DNA from: Bog-473 sp963836605
Lineage (GTDB): Bacteria; Actinomycetota; Acidimicrobiia; Acidimicrobiales; RAAP-2
Direction: 5' to 3'
DNA length: 64,000 nucleotides
NCBI GenBank assembly: GCA_963836605.1
Contig: CAWIKB010000016.1
Coordinates: 38,712 to 102,711 of the forward strand
Made by a program: the position numbers and the translations under genes. A model generated the notes under the pieces. That model was not told where the DNA came from, ran no database searches, and worked only from the letters and a program-made list of their open reading frames with translations. Below, piece by piece: positions 8,791 through 19,040 of this stretch (its first letter is position 1; each line of letters starts with the position of its first letter).

Positions 8791-9699
8791 CGTCTTGGGG
8801 TCCGAGAAACGAGTGCGGTCATCACCGAACTCGCCCAGCACCCGGGCACCGAGGACCGTCCCTAGTCCTGGCAGGGAGAGGACGACCTTGGCGTCCGGGT
8901 GCTGCTCAAAATGCTCCGAGAGCCCAGTCTCGAGCTCGGCGAGCTGAGCGTTGAAGGTCCTGATCAGAGTGACCGCTGAGCGCGTGATCAATCCATGGGC
9001 ATTGGCGATCAACGCCGGGGCCTCGAGCTGCTCGGCCCGGAGCGCCACTTGGATCTCTTCGGCCCGTCGTTCGATGCTGCGCTGGCGTCCACCGCGGCGC
9101 AGCGCCGAGGCGATCTTCGAGCGCGAGAGGGCCCGGCCGAGTTCTGGCGTGGGGGCAATCTTGAGGATGGCCAGGGCATCTGCGCTGGCCAGATCGGTCC
9201 CGAAGGCCTCGAGAGCCCCGGGGTAGTACTCACGCAAGGCTGACCTGAGCGTGTTGACCTGGCGCTGACGGCCCCAGATGGCGTTCTGGTGCGCTCGGGC
9301 CAAGAGCTTCACCCCCTCGGCCAGATCCGAGTCGCCGGCGACGGTTCGGTGATTGTGCCGGTCGGTGCGCACCAGGTCGGCCAACACCTTGGCGTCGCCG
9401 GGATCCGACTTGGCCCCAGAGACCGCGTGGCGGTCCCGATAACGGGCCGACGCCATTGGGTTGATGGCGAAGACCTCATAGCCGGCGGACACCAGCGAGC
9501 CGACCAGAAGCCCCCGGTCGATCTCGATACCGACCACGACGACGTCATCGTCCTTGGCCTGTTCGGCCACCAGCGCATGGAGCTCACCGATACCGACCAC
9601 GCTGTCGGGAACCCGGCGTTTGGCCAGCACCGTTCCGTCCTCGGCCATCACGCAGACGTCGTGATGGTCCTCGGCCCAATCCACTCCCACAAAGAGCAC

Positions 9700-10236
9700 C
9701 TGCGTCCCCTTTCTCTCGTGAGCCCGAGGAGATGCGCAGCGACCTAATGGCTTAGTGCTCGAGGCACGACACCCCACCAGCTGTCCGTCTCCTCACCAAC
9801 TCGACGGGGCACGTTCTAGGCGTAGGGCTCTGGGCCCAGGTCCTGCGAGTGCTCCCGTCGAGTGGCTCGGTGACCAGCCTTTCAAAAAGTCTGATCGGGT
9901 CCCATTAGGTCCAGCCGACTTCCCTGATTTGCCAGCCCTCGGGTTCGACCACGGCCTAAAGGGTCCGGATTTCCCACCTCCCTGATCAGTGGTCGCAGAC
10001 CGATGCCGAGGTGATGGATCTAGGTCAGGTCGGACCATTCACACGCGAAGCGTCTTGGAATCCCATTTCCGTGGTCAGACCGTGTGTCTAGGAACGTCCT
10101 CGTCAGGGGAACGGATGACGAGTTCGGCTCCCGCCGCGATCGACGGTGGCATAGCGACGAAGGGGCCCCGGCGGCCAACATTTGCGCCTATTCGACTTGG
10201 GTGGGCCTGGTCGAACGGGGCGTCGCCTTTCCAGCG
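9700..10236. other. Non-coding region with a short dispersed-repeat copy
   Basis: No supported gene. It holds the 5' flank of the split IS110 element and, at about 9958-9985, the string GGTCCGGATTTCCCACCTCC, which is the distal part of the dispersed repeat found whole at 26439 and 45939. The rest shows no recognisable feature. Confidence 0.4.
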
Positions 10237-11052
10237 CTACGGGGACGAACTCCCAGCCGCCGACGGGGATGGTGGCGCCGCCTCGGTGCACTCGCCGGGG
10301 AGCACGACTTTGCCCGCCTTGCTCGAGAACCGCTGAACTGTGAGCCACTCGTCCATGTTCGGGTCGTAGTAGTTCTGCCAACCGAAGTGGAGGACCTTTA
10401 CGATCTTTCGGGGATCGGTCCTGGCGACGTAGAAGTCGGCCTCCATTACTGGGAACCGCAAGGGCAACCCTGGAACGGTCGTCGCAGTGGGTGACGAGGG
10501 TCCGGACGTGGGAGGGACCTGGTTCGGCGTCGCTCCTATCGGCGGGAGCACGCCCTCTTGCGCCCCTTTCGCCGCGAACGGCTCTACCACAATGACCGCT
10601 CTGAAATGGTTGACAGCACGTGACGGCTGACCCTCGAGCACCTCCGGCCCCACAAAGCTCGACGTCTTCAGCCAATTGTTGTAATCGGTCAGGCTGTAGG
10701 CGCCGGCGTCGTGGCAGACGTTCAGCACGTTCTCCGGTATGCCCTTCCACCGCTTCGTCAAGGTGTAGAGGTGTCCGTGGTAAATGACATTGGTGAACCA
10801 GATCGGGTCGTTCGGACCGCCGGCGGTCATCTGGCTGTCGCCGTCACTCCCTTGCCAGGTGAAGGGAACGTTTACGTGCATGTCGTCGACGATGTACCGC
10901 CCGACCCAGTTGAAGTTGGTGGGGAGCCGGGGAGGTGTCGGGGTACCGGTCGAGTGTGGCGGAGAAGCCCCCGCGGCGGCGGCGCCCATCGTCAGTCCTC
11001 CGCTTGCCAGGACAACCGTCAACATGACTTCGGCCAGCTTCGCTAACTTCAT
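10237..11052 (-). CDS. Secreted protein of unknown function
   Basis: 271 residues with an N-terminal signal peptide (MKLAKLAEVMLTVVLASG, cleavage likely after GAAAAGA near residue 29). A globular part of about 150 residues follows, rich in aromatic residues (FNWVGRYIVDDMHVNVPFTW), then a Pro/Thr/Ser-rich linker (about 165-200), a second globular stretch (FPVMEADFYVARTDPRKIVKVLHFGWQNYYDPNM) and a low-complexity Ser/Pro tail. No family is recognised. The linker-separated layout and export signal suggest a surface or extracellular protein. It stands alone between repeats and transposase fragments. Confidence 0.6.
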   Translation of the reverse strand: MKLAKLAEVMLTVVLASGGLTMGAAAAGASPPHSTGTPTPPRLPTNFNWVGRYIVDDMHVNVPFTWQGSDGDSQMTAGGPNDPIWFTNVIYHGHLYTLTKRWKGIPENVLNVCHDAGAYSLTDYNNWLKTSSFVGPEVLEGQPSRAVNHFRAVIVVEPFAAKGAQEGVLPPIGATPNQVPPTSGPSSPTATTVPGLPLRFPVMEADFYVARTDPRKIVKVLHFGWQNYYDPNMDEWLTVQRFSSKAGKVVLPGECTEAAPPSPSAAGSSSP

Positions 11053-11159
11053 CCTCAGTCCGCCCCCCTCGTCGAGACGCGCCTCCGCGACGCGCCACGC
11101 TGTCGTCCCGAATGATACTGAGGGCAGCCATTGGCCACCCAGGAGGGTCCAAATATCAG

Positions 11160-11320
11160 ATTGATTGTCCGGTAGAGGGAATGAACGGGTTCATCAAGGA
11201 CGGGCCCGAGAGGCCGTTGACGATCCCGAGCGGCGCCGGATCCGGGGCGTGGCACCCCAGAGCGTGTTCGTGGCCTTCTTGCTGTGTGCGGCCAACCTAC
11301 GCAAGATCGAGACCTACTAG
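11160..11320 (+). pseudogene. C-terminal fragment of a transposase
   Basis: VEGMNGFIKDG in one frame continues, after a one-base shift, as DDPERRRIRGVAPQSVF and LLCAANLRKIETY, ending in a TAG at 11318. This resembles the C-terminus of DDE transposases used by several actinobacterial IS elements; the exact family was not assigned. Everything upstream is missing. A dispersed-repeat copy begins about 18 bp after the stop. Confidence 0.5.
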
Positions 11321-11337
11321 CTAGATGGTATGGATTG

Positions 11338-11412
11338 TCATGGTGGGCTACCGACAAACCCCCCATGGGCAGGCAGGATGGTCATCGCTAATGGGCCATT
11401 TCCCACGCTAAC
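11338..11412 (+). repeat. Dispersed repeat R1, copy at 11.3 kb
   Basis: The copy has the shared segments ATGGTGGGCTACCGACA and GCCATTTCCCACGCTAAC in the same order and spacing as at 26439 and 45939. It lacks the distal GGTCCGGATTTCCCACC part, because an IS transposase fragment starts abruptly at about 11413. Confidence 0.7.
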
Positions 11413-11921
11413 ACGCGCTTCGTGCGGATCGCCGGTGTGACTGCCAATCCCGTCGCCGAGTGGGTGACCGAGCAGGCCCGCAACATATCGATGGAACTGA
11501 CCGACCAGACAATGGCGCTTAAGTTCCTCATCCGCGATAGCGACACCAAGTTCACCGCTTCGTTCGATGCTGTGTTTGCAGCGGAGAGCACCAAGATCAT
11601 CAAGCCCCCCTCGGGGCGCCACGGGCCAATGCGATCTGTGAGCGCGTGATCGGCACTTTGCGGAACGAGTGCCTCGATCGGATGCTCATCCTCGGCCGTC
11701 GCCACCTGGAGGTGGTGCTCGCCGACTACGTCGAGCACTACAACTCGCACCGTCCCCACCCGTCTCTCGGCCAGCGTTCGCCGTCTGGTCCCGATACCAC
11801 CCCTCTCGTCACTGGTGACATCGGCCGCGCCAGGCTACGAAGAGCCGATCGAATGGGAGGCCTCATCCACGAGTACCGGATGGTCGCCTGAAATGGGCGG
11901 ATCGGGTTCTCGGCACCCACA
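11413..11921 (+). pseudogene. C-terminal fragment of an IS481/IS3-like integrase-type transposase, with right end
   Basis: Two frames together give VTANPVAEWVTEQARN, KFLIRDSDTKFTASFD, then RNECLDRMLILGRRHLEVVL, NSHRPHPSLGQRSP and GLIHEYRMVA. These are the DDE core and C-terminus of the same transposase family as the copy at 52114-53182. A frameshift lies near 11620 and the N-terminal half is missing. The right inverted repeat at 11899-11921 (GGATCGGGTTCTCGGCACCC...) matches the terminal repeat of the 52-kb element. Confidence 0.75.
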
Positions 11922-12301
11922 AGTGCCCAGCTTGTCCGGCGGCGTTCTCGTACACGAACCGCCACCACCTCAGCCGAGTTCGGCCAGTCTGCCGCACGCC
12001 AGAAATCCGAATTAGGGTGGTCCATCGGGGAACAGGGGAATGATCCATGTTCAAAGCAGCGCATGATGCCGCGATTGGGTCCCAGCCAAGAGACGTAGGG
12101 TCTCGGCGGGGTCAGATAGCCATGAGCCGTAAACGGAGGGGAAGAACCCAACTTACGCCGGTCCCGCTCGCTCAACCGCTAACAGACCCGATTCCTCGCC
12201 GTGGTCGACGGCTGGAATGGTATTCGTGATGGACCCAGGTCCCAGTTCGAGAAAAAAATCACCGTGGTGAAGGTAAGTGATCGAACCGGGACCAACGGTC
12301 A

Positions 12302-14273
12302 CTTCCTTGGCACTCGGCTCGGGGCCCCACCTCTTCTCGCTGCCTGGCTGTCGGGGGTGGTATCGACTTCAGCTCGGGTGTCGCGGTTTCTATCAACCCT
12401 GCAACGGGCTCGATCTCAAGCGGTCAGAGCGCCCATACTTTCGAGGGGATCGGCTTCGCCAGAGTGGCGTGTTCTTCGACTACTCAATGCCTCGCTGTTG
12501 GGGGAAACGTGGCGGTGCCACTCAACCCGACGACGGGAGCCATCTCGAGCGGCCAGAGTGTGCAGACGTATTCGGCGTTTACCGTCTTCGGCGTGGCATG
12601 CACGACATCGAATTGCCTGGGCGTCGGTTTCACCGGTGATAACCCTGGCATTGGAGCAGCCGTACCACTCAACCCGGCCACTGGAGCCATCTCGAGCGGC
12701 CAGGGTGTCCAGTCCGTCGCGGGAACGACCGAACTCTATGGCGCAGCATGCCCTACCTCCACTCAGTGCCTCGCCGGAGCCGACAATTACAGTTTTGGCA
12801 ATCCGAGGCCCGGCCTTGCCGTGCCGCTCAACCCGACGACCGGTGCCGTCTCGAGCGGCCAGAGCGCTCAAGCAATTTTCGGAACCGGCATCATCAATGG
12901 TGTCGCGTGCCCGACCGCATTCCAGTGTCTGGGGTTGGGGGCCAACCAAGACCGTCAAGTCTCTCAAGTGGGCATCGCCGTCCCCCTCGATCCGGCCACC
13001 GGGGCCGAGTACATCGCACCGGGCCCCTACAGTCCCCTCACCCCGACCCGTATCTGTGACACCAGGGCGGGGAACCCCTCTGCCCTCAGCGGTGCAGCCG
13101 CCCAGTGCAACGGGATCTTCAACTCGGGGAGCACCATCGCGGCCGGGGGCACCTTGACCCTCACCGTGGCCGGGTCCTTCGGCGTCCCCGCCGACGCCTC
13201 GGCCGTGGTCCTCAACGTCACCGCGGTCTCCCCCAGCGGCCCGGGGTTCTTGACGGCGTACCCGACCGGGGCCGGCCAACCCCTGGCCTCAAGCCTCAAC
13301 TATGTCGCCGGGGAAGTGGTGCCCAACCTGGTCGAGGTGGGGACCGGGTCAGGCGGCCAGATCTCGATCTACTCGCAAGCCAAAACAGACGTCGTGGTCG
13401 ACCTGGAGGGCTATGTGGCCCCGACCGCGGCCGGGGGATCGGGGGCCGGGCTCTATATGCCACTGGCCTCGCCGGCCCGGCTCTGTGACACCAGGGCGGC
13501 CAACCCCTCGGGCCTGGTTGGCGGTGACGCCCAGTGCAACGGGGTGGCCAACGCCGGGACCAGGTTGGCCGCCGGAGCGACCCACAACGTCGTGGTGGCC
13601 AACAACAACGCCATCCCCTTGGGCGCCACCGCGGCCGTGCTCAACGTGACGGTGGTCAACCCCGCCGCCAGTGGTTACCTCAGCGTCTTTCCCGAAGGGG
13701 CGACCCAGCCCAACACGGCCAATGTGAACTACGCCGCGGGCCAGGTCACCGGCAACCGGGTGATCGTGCCGCTCTCGAGCACCGGGGCCCACCTCGGAGA
13801 GGTCTCCATCTATTCCAAGGCCGCCGCCGATGTGGTGGTCGACGTCAGCGGCTACTACTCGGCTCGGCGGGGGGAACCGGGTCGAAGTTCAGCGCCGAGC
13901 CGGCCCCGGTGCGGATCTGTGACACCAGGGCGGGGAACCCCTCGGGTCTGACCGGCCCGGCCAACCAGTGCGACAACTCGACCCTCACCCCGGCCACGAC
14001 GAAGACCATCTCGGTCACCGGGTTGGCTGGGGTCCCCTCCGGCGCCAAGGCGGTGGTGGTCAACCTGACCGCGGTCGCCCCCACCCAGGGCACCTATCCT
14101 CACGGTCTTCCCCGGCCACCGGTCGCCCCTTGGTCTCTGACCTCAACCCCGCCGCCGGTGACGTCAAGGGCAACCTCACTGTGGCCACCCTCAGTCCGAG
14201 CGGCACCATCTCGATCTACAACAACACCGGCAGCGTCGACGTAGTGGTCGACGTGTTGGGGTGGTACTCGTGA
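12302..14273 (+). pseudogene. Secreted Cys-pair repeat protein with three ICDTR-type domains; N-terminus lost, two frameshifts
   Basis: The longest clean part is 12464-13860. Its first portion has repeats of about 45-60 residues, each with a cysteine pair and a VPLNPTTGAISSGQS unit (for example ACSSTTQCLAVGGNVAV and ACPTSTQCLAGADN), probably beta-propeller-like blades. Then come three domains of about 130 residues beginning RICDTRAGNPS or RLCDTRAANPS and ending SIYSQAKTDVVVDLEGY or a variant; these are common in extracellular proteins of Acidimicrobiia. The third domain is reached only through frameshifts near 13862 and 14100; the final stop is at 14271. Upstream of about 12300 no start codon or signal peptide remains in frame. 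The copy is therefore decayed or damaged at both ends. Confidence 0.65.
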
Positions 14274-14576
14274 TGGAGAGGGTGCGGAGTCAGACAAGGC
14301 CGGTCGTTCACGGCGCCGTAACGACCAATACCCCTGTGGAGAAGTCGGCGGCCGTGATGAGCACAACCGGTGTCACCACGGTCTCTCAGGAATCGAGCGT
14401 GGCGCGACCAAGTCCGTGATCACCTTCGCCGATTGACGTGGCTTCTCACTCCAGAGACTCGAGGGCGGCACGAGCTCTGCGCTCGACATTTCCGTATCCC
14501 CAGCTTGTGGCACTATCCAGTGCCTTCGAGAGAAGTTGCTTCGCCTGAGGTTGCCCAGAGATAGTGGACACGGTGA

Positions 14577-15449
14577 TTAAGCAGCTTGTTGCTTGAGGCC
14601 CAACGATAACTCGTAGCGAATGGGACTGAGATCGCCAGCCTTGGCGCAACGACGTTGGTGGTTGTAGAAGTTGATGTAGCGGGCGATCCCGGCTCGGAGT
14701 TCGTCGATGGTGGCGAAGGTGTGCCGTTAGAAGTATTCGTGCTTGAAGATCGACCAGAAGCTCTCGGCGCTCGCATGGTCATAACAACTGCCCGTGGCGC
14801 CCATGGAACGAACCAGGCCCACACGCTCGCAGAGGTCCACGACCTTGCCGTCTGAAAATTGGCTGCCTCGGTCGGTGTGGAACACCGTTCCCTCGATGTG
14901 TCCGAACCTGGTGGCCACCGATTGCTCCAACGCGTCGAGAACGATCTCGGTCCGCATGTGCTCAGCCACGAAGAACCCGAGCACGCGAGACGATCCCTCG
15001 TCGCGAATGGCACACAGGTAGGCCTCGCCGTCGCCCACCGTCAGGTAGGTGATGTCCGAGGTCCACAGCTCGTCGATGCCGTCTGGATGGAACTGCCGAT
15101 TCACCAGGTCCGCCGGGTACGTGGCGGCTGGATCGGGGGTGGTGGTGACCTTGAACAAGCGCGGACTCACCCCCACGATCCCGAGGCTGGCCATGCGCTC
15201 GGCCACGGTGTTGCGGCTCACCCGTTCGCCGGCCTCATGGAGGTCGAGCGTGATCCGGGGGGCGCCGTAGGTGCCGTTCGAGCTCTTGTGCAAGTCGATG
15301 ATCCTGGCGTCGAGATCGGCCCGGCGGACCTCGCTTGGGAGCGGGGGACGGTCCTGGGCCGCCCGCCAGCGGTAGTAGCCCGCCGTGGACACCTCCAACA
15401 GCCGGGCCATGCGGGTGATCTCGAAGTTCGCGCACTCGGCGGCCATCAA
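14577..15449 (-). pseudogene. IS3-family OrfB DDE transposase with a premature stop
   Basis: It begins MMAAECANFEITRMARLL, with an HTH_21-type region (GTYGAPRITLDLHEAGERVS) and an rve catalytic core: DELWTSDITYL (first Asp), VFHTDRGSQFSD (second Asp), SCYDHASAESFW (Glu). An in-frame TAA at 14727-14729 replaces the expected Tyr codon after KHEYF. The same frame continues with RHTFATIDELRAGIARYIN to a final TAA at 14577. The catalytic triad precedes the stop but the C-terminal helix is lost. Confidence 0.85.
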
Positions 15450-15766
15450 CGCAAATCTCTCTGCTTTGGTGGATTCGAAGCGAAGTACGCGGCAGCTTTT
15501 CCCAAGAAAGCCAGGTCCTTGTCCTGCTCAGCGACCTGACGTCGCAGCGCCAACAGCTCGGTTCGCTCCGCCGCGCTCAACGGTTCATCAGACGATCCGG
15601 CCACCGCATCGAGCCGACGGCGCTCTTCGCGCACCCATCGGGCCAACACACTGCCTGACACCGACAGCTCAGCGGCTACTTCGGCCACCGTCCTGCCCGT
15701 ATCGATCACACGATGAGCGGCCTCTGTCTTGAACTCCAGCGTGAACTTCCGCCTTGTCGCTCCCAT
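15446..15766 (-). CDS. IS3-family OrfA (helix-turn-helix protein)
   Basis: The 106-residue protein begins MGATRRKFTLEFKTEAAHRV. The ATG at 15766 is chosen because GGAAGG lies 9 nt upstream. It has an HTH of the transposase_8 type (TVAEVAAELSVSGSVLARWV) followed by a leucine-zipper-like helix (LLALRRQVAEQDKDLAFLGKA). Its stop overlaps the orfB start (ATGA), so the DDE transposase would be made by reinitiation or frameshifting. Confidence 0.85.
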   Translation of the reverse strand: MGATRRKFTLEFKTEAAHRVIDTGRTVAEVAAELSVSGSVLARWVREERRRLDAVAGSSDEPLSAAERTELLALRRQVAEQDKDLAFLGKAAAYFASNPPKQRDLR

Positions 15767-18700
15767 ATCGGACATCCTTCCAGCCGACAAAAGATCGGCA
15801 TGTCGGGTGTCCACTAATTGCGGGGAACCTCAGCCCTAGCGTCGTCGCCGCGTCCATGCCGCGCAATGAGCATTTTCCCCCAATAGAGATCCGTGCGAGC
15901 GGCAAAAAACTTCGCGTTCGCTCGTTCACTCGACGCAGCAGCGTGGGCAAAATACGAATACGCTTCCTCATAACGCCCTAGGACCGTGGCGAGGCCGCCC
16001 AGTGTCCGACTGATTGGGCCAGCAGTCGAAATGTCGGAGTAGTGCCATTGGTTTGAAAATGGCGCGAGCTGCTCGAACATCGGTCCAGCAGTTTCCGTAT
16101 CGAGGCAATCGATGGCAGCATCGGCATAGGCGATCATGCCGGTAAGCCATGTCGCGTCCATCGGAAGGTCGAAGCCCGACCGCCCGAATGCTCGCAGGAG
16201 AGCCAACGCGTCTTCATGGCGGTCTCCCTCGGAATGAGCCAATGCCATAGCTGCAACGAATACCGGTAGCCGGGGATTGTTAGCAATCGCCTGTTCTATG
16301 AGAGGAACCAAGTTGCCGAGTGTTCCTCGCCAGAGGCTCACCATGATCATCTGTGCTCCGAATATGACAATGGCGTCCGGTTCGCCTCCAGCGTTTCCAA
16401 TCTGAAGCGCCTCGCTCGCCAAAGCTTCAGCATCGGCGGTGTCGCCGGCAATGAGGGCTCTTGTCGAACGCTGGAGCGCGTGCACCCAAGCCAGAAATGG
16501 CTGGTCAAGCTGTTCGACCAACGGTTCCTTGATCTTGAAGCAGCGGTCCATCTCATCGACGTCCCCGGCACACGCTGCCGTATACCGACGCCCGCTGGCC
16601 GCGGAACAGAGCAAGAGTGGATCGCCGACCCTCTCGGCTCGCACGAGGGCTTCGCCAGACCGCTCTAAAGATTGTTCGAGCAAGGGTGGGACCGCCAGGG
16701 GTAGTAGCACGTGATTCAAAACACGCACAATATTGGCATCGTCACAGTTCGATTCGGCTATGGCAATGGCCTCGCCGCGAGTGCTTGTCGATGTTCGAGC
16801 GGACTACCGATGGTTGATTCGGAACAGAGTGTGGCAAGCACAAGGGCCCGGTCTGAGTGGTCAGGGGGGAGGCGATCAAGGGCTAGCTCCAGAATCGCCA
16901 ATTTCTCGTCGTCGGTGCCGTCAACTGTGCTGAACGTGCCACGGTCATTTGCGAGTGCGGCAGATACAAGTCTCTCGGTGTCGTTGGCTTCGGCCGCCCG
17001 GCTGGCGGCATCGAGAAGCGTCGTACGAAACTCCGGGTTGCCGGTTTGGCGTTGGGCCGTTCCGAGTCCGATCCGAAGATCGAGCGCCAATAAGGCGTCA
17101 GGCTCGTGAGCTCGCTCAATCAAACTTAGGGCTTGGGAGTAGTACCGCAAGGCGTCATCAGGGGCGAGACCGGCCAGCGCAGCGTCGCCGGCTTGTCGGG
17201 CGTAGTCGATAGCTTTGGCCAGGTCAGGTGACTGAGTCGCGTTGAACCAATGGCGGGCAAGTTCGCCCACGCGAGGGCCCGGGTGACCTCCACAGAGACC
17301 TTCGAGTGCCTCCCCTACCGTGCGGTGTGCCCGCGCCCGACGCGTCAGTCCGAACGTTTCGTACAGCGTGTGTTGAATGAGAGCGTGGGAAAAGCTGTAG
17401 CGCCCGGTCTTGTCCGCCGCCTCTCGGACGAGCGCCGCTTGAGTCGTGGCGTCGAGGATGTCCAGGAGGCCATCCTCGGAGACTCCCGTGGCTCGCGCAA
17501 GGAGATCGAAGTCAAAGTCTCGGCCGATGACTGCGGCGAGCGACAGGACGCGCTGTGCAACTTCACCGAGTCGCACCACTCTGGCCCGGATGACTTCTCG
17601 AACGCTCTCAGGCAGGGTCAGGATGTCAAGACCCTCATCGGCAACCCACCGTCCTATGGGGTCCTGATAGATGGCACCCGTCTCGGAGAGGTGCCGCAGG
17701 ACCTCGACCACGAAGAAGGGATTGCCATCGGTCTCTTGAAAGACTGCATGGGCAAGTTCCAGTGCGGGACCGTCGAGAGCGTGTCCAGCGGCGGCCTCCA
17801 TGAGCGAAGCCACGCCGTCGTCATCTAGGCCGGTTAATTCAATTCGATTTATGGTGCATTGACGACGCAGGGCACCAAGCGCCTCCACCAGGGCTCCAGA
17901 ACTCGCCAACTCGGTATCACGGTAGGTCCCGACAATCAACACCCTCATGGAGAGGTCCGATGCCGCAAGGTGGCGGAGGAGCATCAGACTCCCAGTGTCA
18001 GCCCACTGGAGGTCGTCGAGGACAAGGACTACCGGTTGACGCTCTGAGGCCGAAGAGAGGAGGCCGACTACAGCAGCGAAGAGCAGATATCGCTCAGAAT
18101 CTGTGTCGGTGGCTTTCGAGGGGGGCAGGTTTGGAATCCTGCTGGTCAATGCCGGGACCAATCGGGCCAATTCGGATCCGTGCGCGACGACGTGCGTTAG
18201 GAGTTGGTCCTCTGGAGCGTGCGCAATGAAATGCCCGAGCGATTCGGCAAAGAGTTGGTACGGCGTGGCGAGGTCTTCTTCGCAATGTCCGTAGAGGACG
18301 CAGGCGTCGGACCCGAAGGCGACTCGGCTTGCCTCGGCGGCAAGGGTGGTCTTGCCCTGTCCCGCCTCACCTGAAACGAGCACCACCTCTCGCTCCGCAC
18401 CGCTCGTGACTCGTTTCACAGAATCTGCAATCGATTCGAGCTCACGCTGTCGTCCCACCACCCCAGTCTGGGGACGGTGTGCCAAACGCGTCGGCAGCGG
18501 TACCGCTGCGTCTCGATCCTCATCAGCCAGCGGCTCCCAATGCACCCGGACGGTCTCGACCGGATCAGGAAGCCCCTTAAGGCTGAGTGCCCCAACGGAC
18601 TCGCAGTCGTGGCGACTACGCCGCCCCGCCGTCAGCCGTACCACGTCGGCGGCCAGAATCTGACCGCCCTCGCAGGCCGCACACAACCGGGCAGCCTGGA

Positions 18701-19040
18701 TCACCGGGTCACCGAAATAGTCCTCTCCTTCTCTCGCCACCTCTCCTCCGCTGATACCAACCCTGAGTCCTACGTGGTAATCGTGGGAGTCATTGTGTTG
18801 CTTCACTCTCTGTTGCATGGCAACGCCACACGAGATGGCGCTGGAGGCTGAGGCAAAGGCCACCATGATCCCGTCGCCCAAGTTCTTCACCTCGACCCCG
18901 TCCGCTTCGGCAACGGCTTGGCGAAGGATGGAGAAGTGGCTGCGCCGAACGCCGTCGGCATCGTCCGGGGCCAGGCTGGCCGCGAGCCTCGTCGAGCCGA
19001 CGATATCGGTGAACAGGATGGTGATGCTTTCGGTGCTCAC

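Larger units (their letters stand above)
7154..9699 (-). pseudogene. IS110-family transposase split by insertion of a second IS110 element
   Basis: The N-terminal part runs 9699-8791 (303 codons, GTG start after GAGAAAGGGG; FVGVDWAEDHHDVCVM, the DEDD-type N-terminus) and ends in the codons for DPKT. The C-terminal part runs 7462-7154 (103 codons including stop) and begins RKNYAGTSPITKASG, the serine-containing Tnp_20 domain. Between them lies an inserted element, 7463-8790. Joining the two parts gives an uninterrupted 405-codon transposase in one frame, normal for IS110. No target duplication is needed, as usual for IS110. The gene is inactivated solely by the insertion. Confidence 0.9.
14562..15816 (-). 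mobile_element. IS3-family insertion sequence
   Basis: A 1255-bp element bounded by the inverted repeats TAGTGGACAC (14562-14571) and GTGTCCACTA (15807-15816). It carries overlapping orfA and orfB on the minus strand and lies inside the 3' part of the cyclase-AAA-TPR gene, whose C-terminal codons resume on its far side. No clear direct target duplication was found at the junctions. OrfB has a premature stop, so this copy is probably not self-mobile. Confidence 0.88.
14446..19040 (-). pseudogene. Class III adenylate/guanylate cyclase - AAA ATPase - TPR regulator, split by an IS3 element and frameshifted
   Basis: The GTG at 19040 begins VSTESITILFTDIVGSTRLA, the class III cyclase domain (about residues 5-170, with VEVKNLGDGIMVAF). 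It is followed by an AAA/STAND ATPase (VVGRQRELESI; Walker A GEAGQGKT; VVLVLDDLQWAD as Walker B) and a TPR-like helical half. A single missing G near 16777 shifts the frame; restoring it joins EAIAIAESNCDD to NIVRVLNHVLL. At 15816 an IS3 element interrupts the helical part, and the last 38 or so residues (QAKQLLSKALDSATSWGYG) reappear beyond it, ending at 14446. Known for the family: cyclic-nucleotide signalling or transcription-linked sensing. This copy should be inactive in full-length form. Confidence 0.85.

Noticed and set aside
12201..13157. A 318-codon plus-strand frame (and a 287-codon minus-strand frame) over the secreted repeat gene
   Set aside because: Both lie in the wrong frame of a repetitive coding region and are Arg/Ser/Pro-rich without motifs; the 12464 frame has the real repeats.
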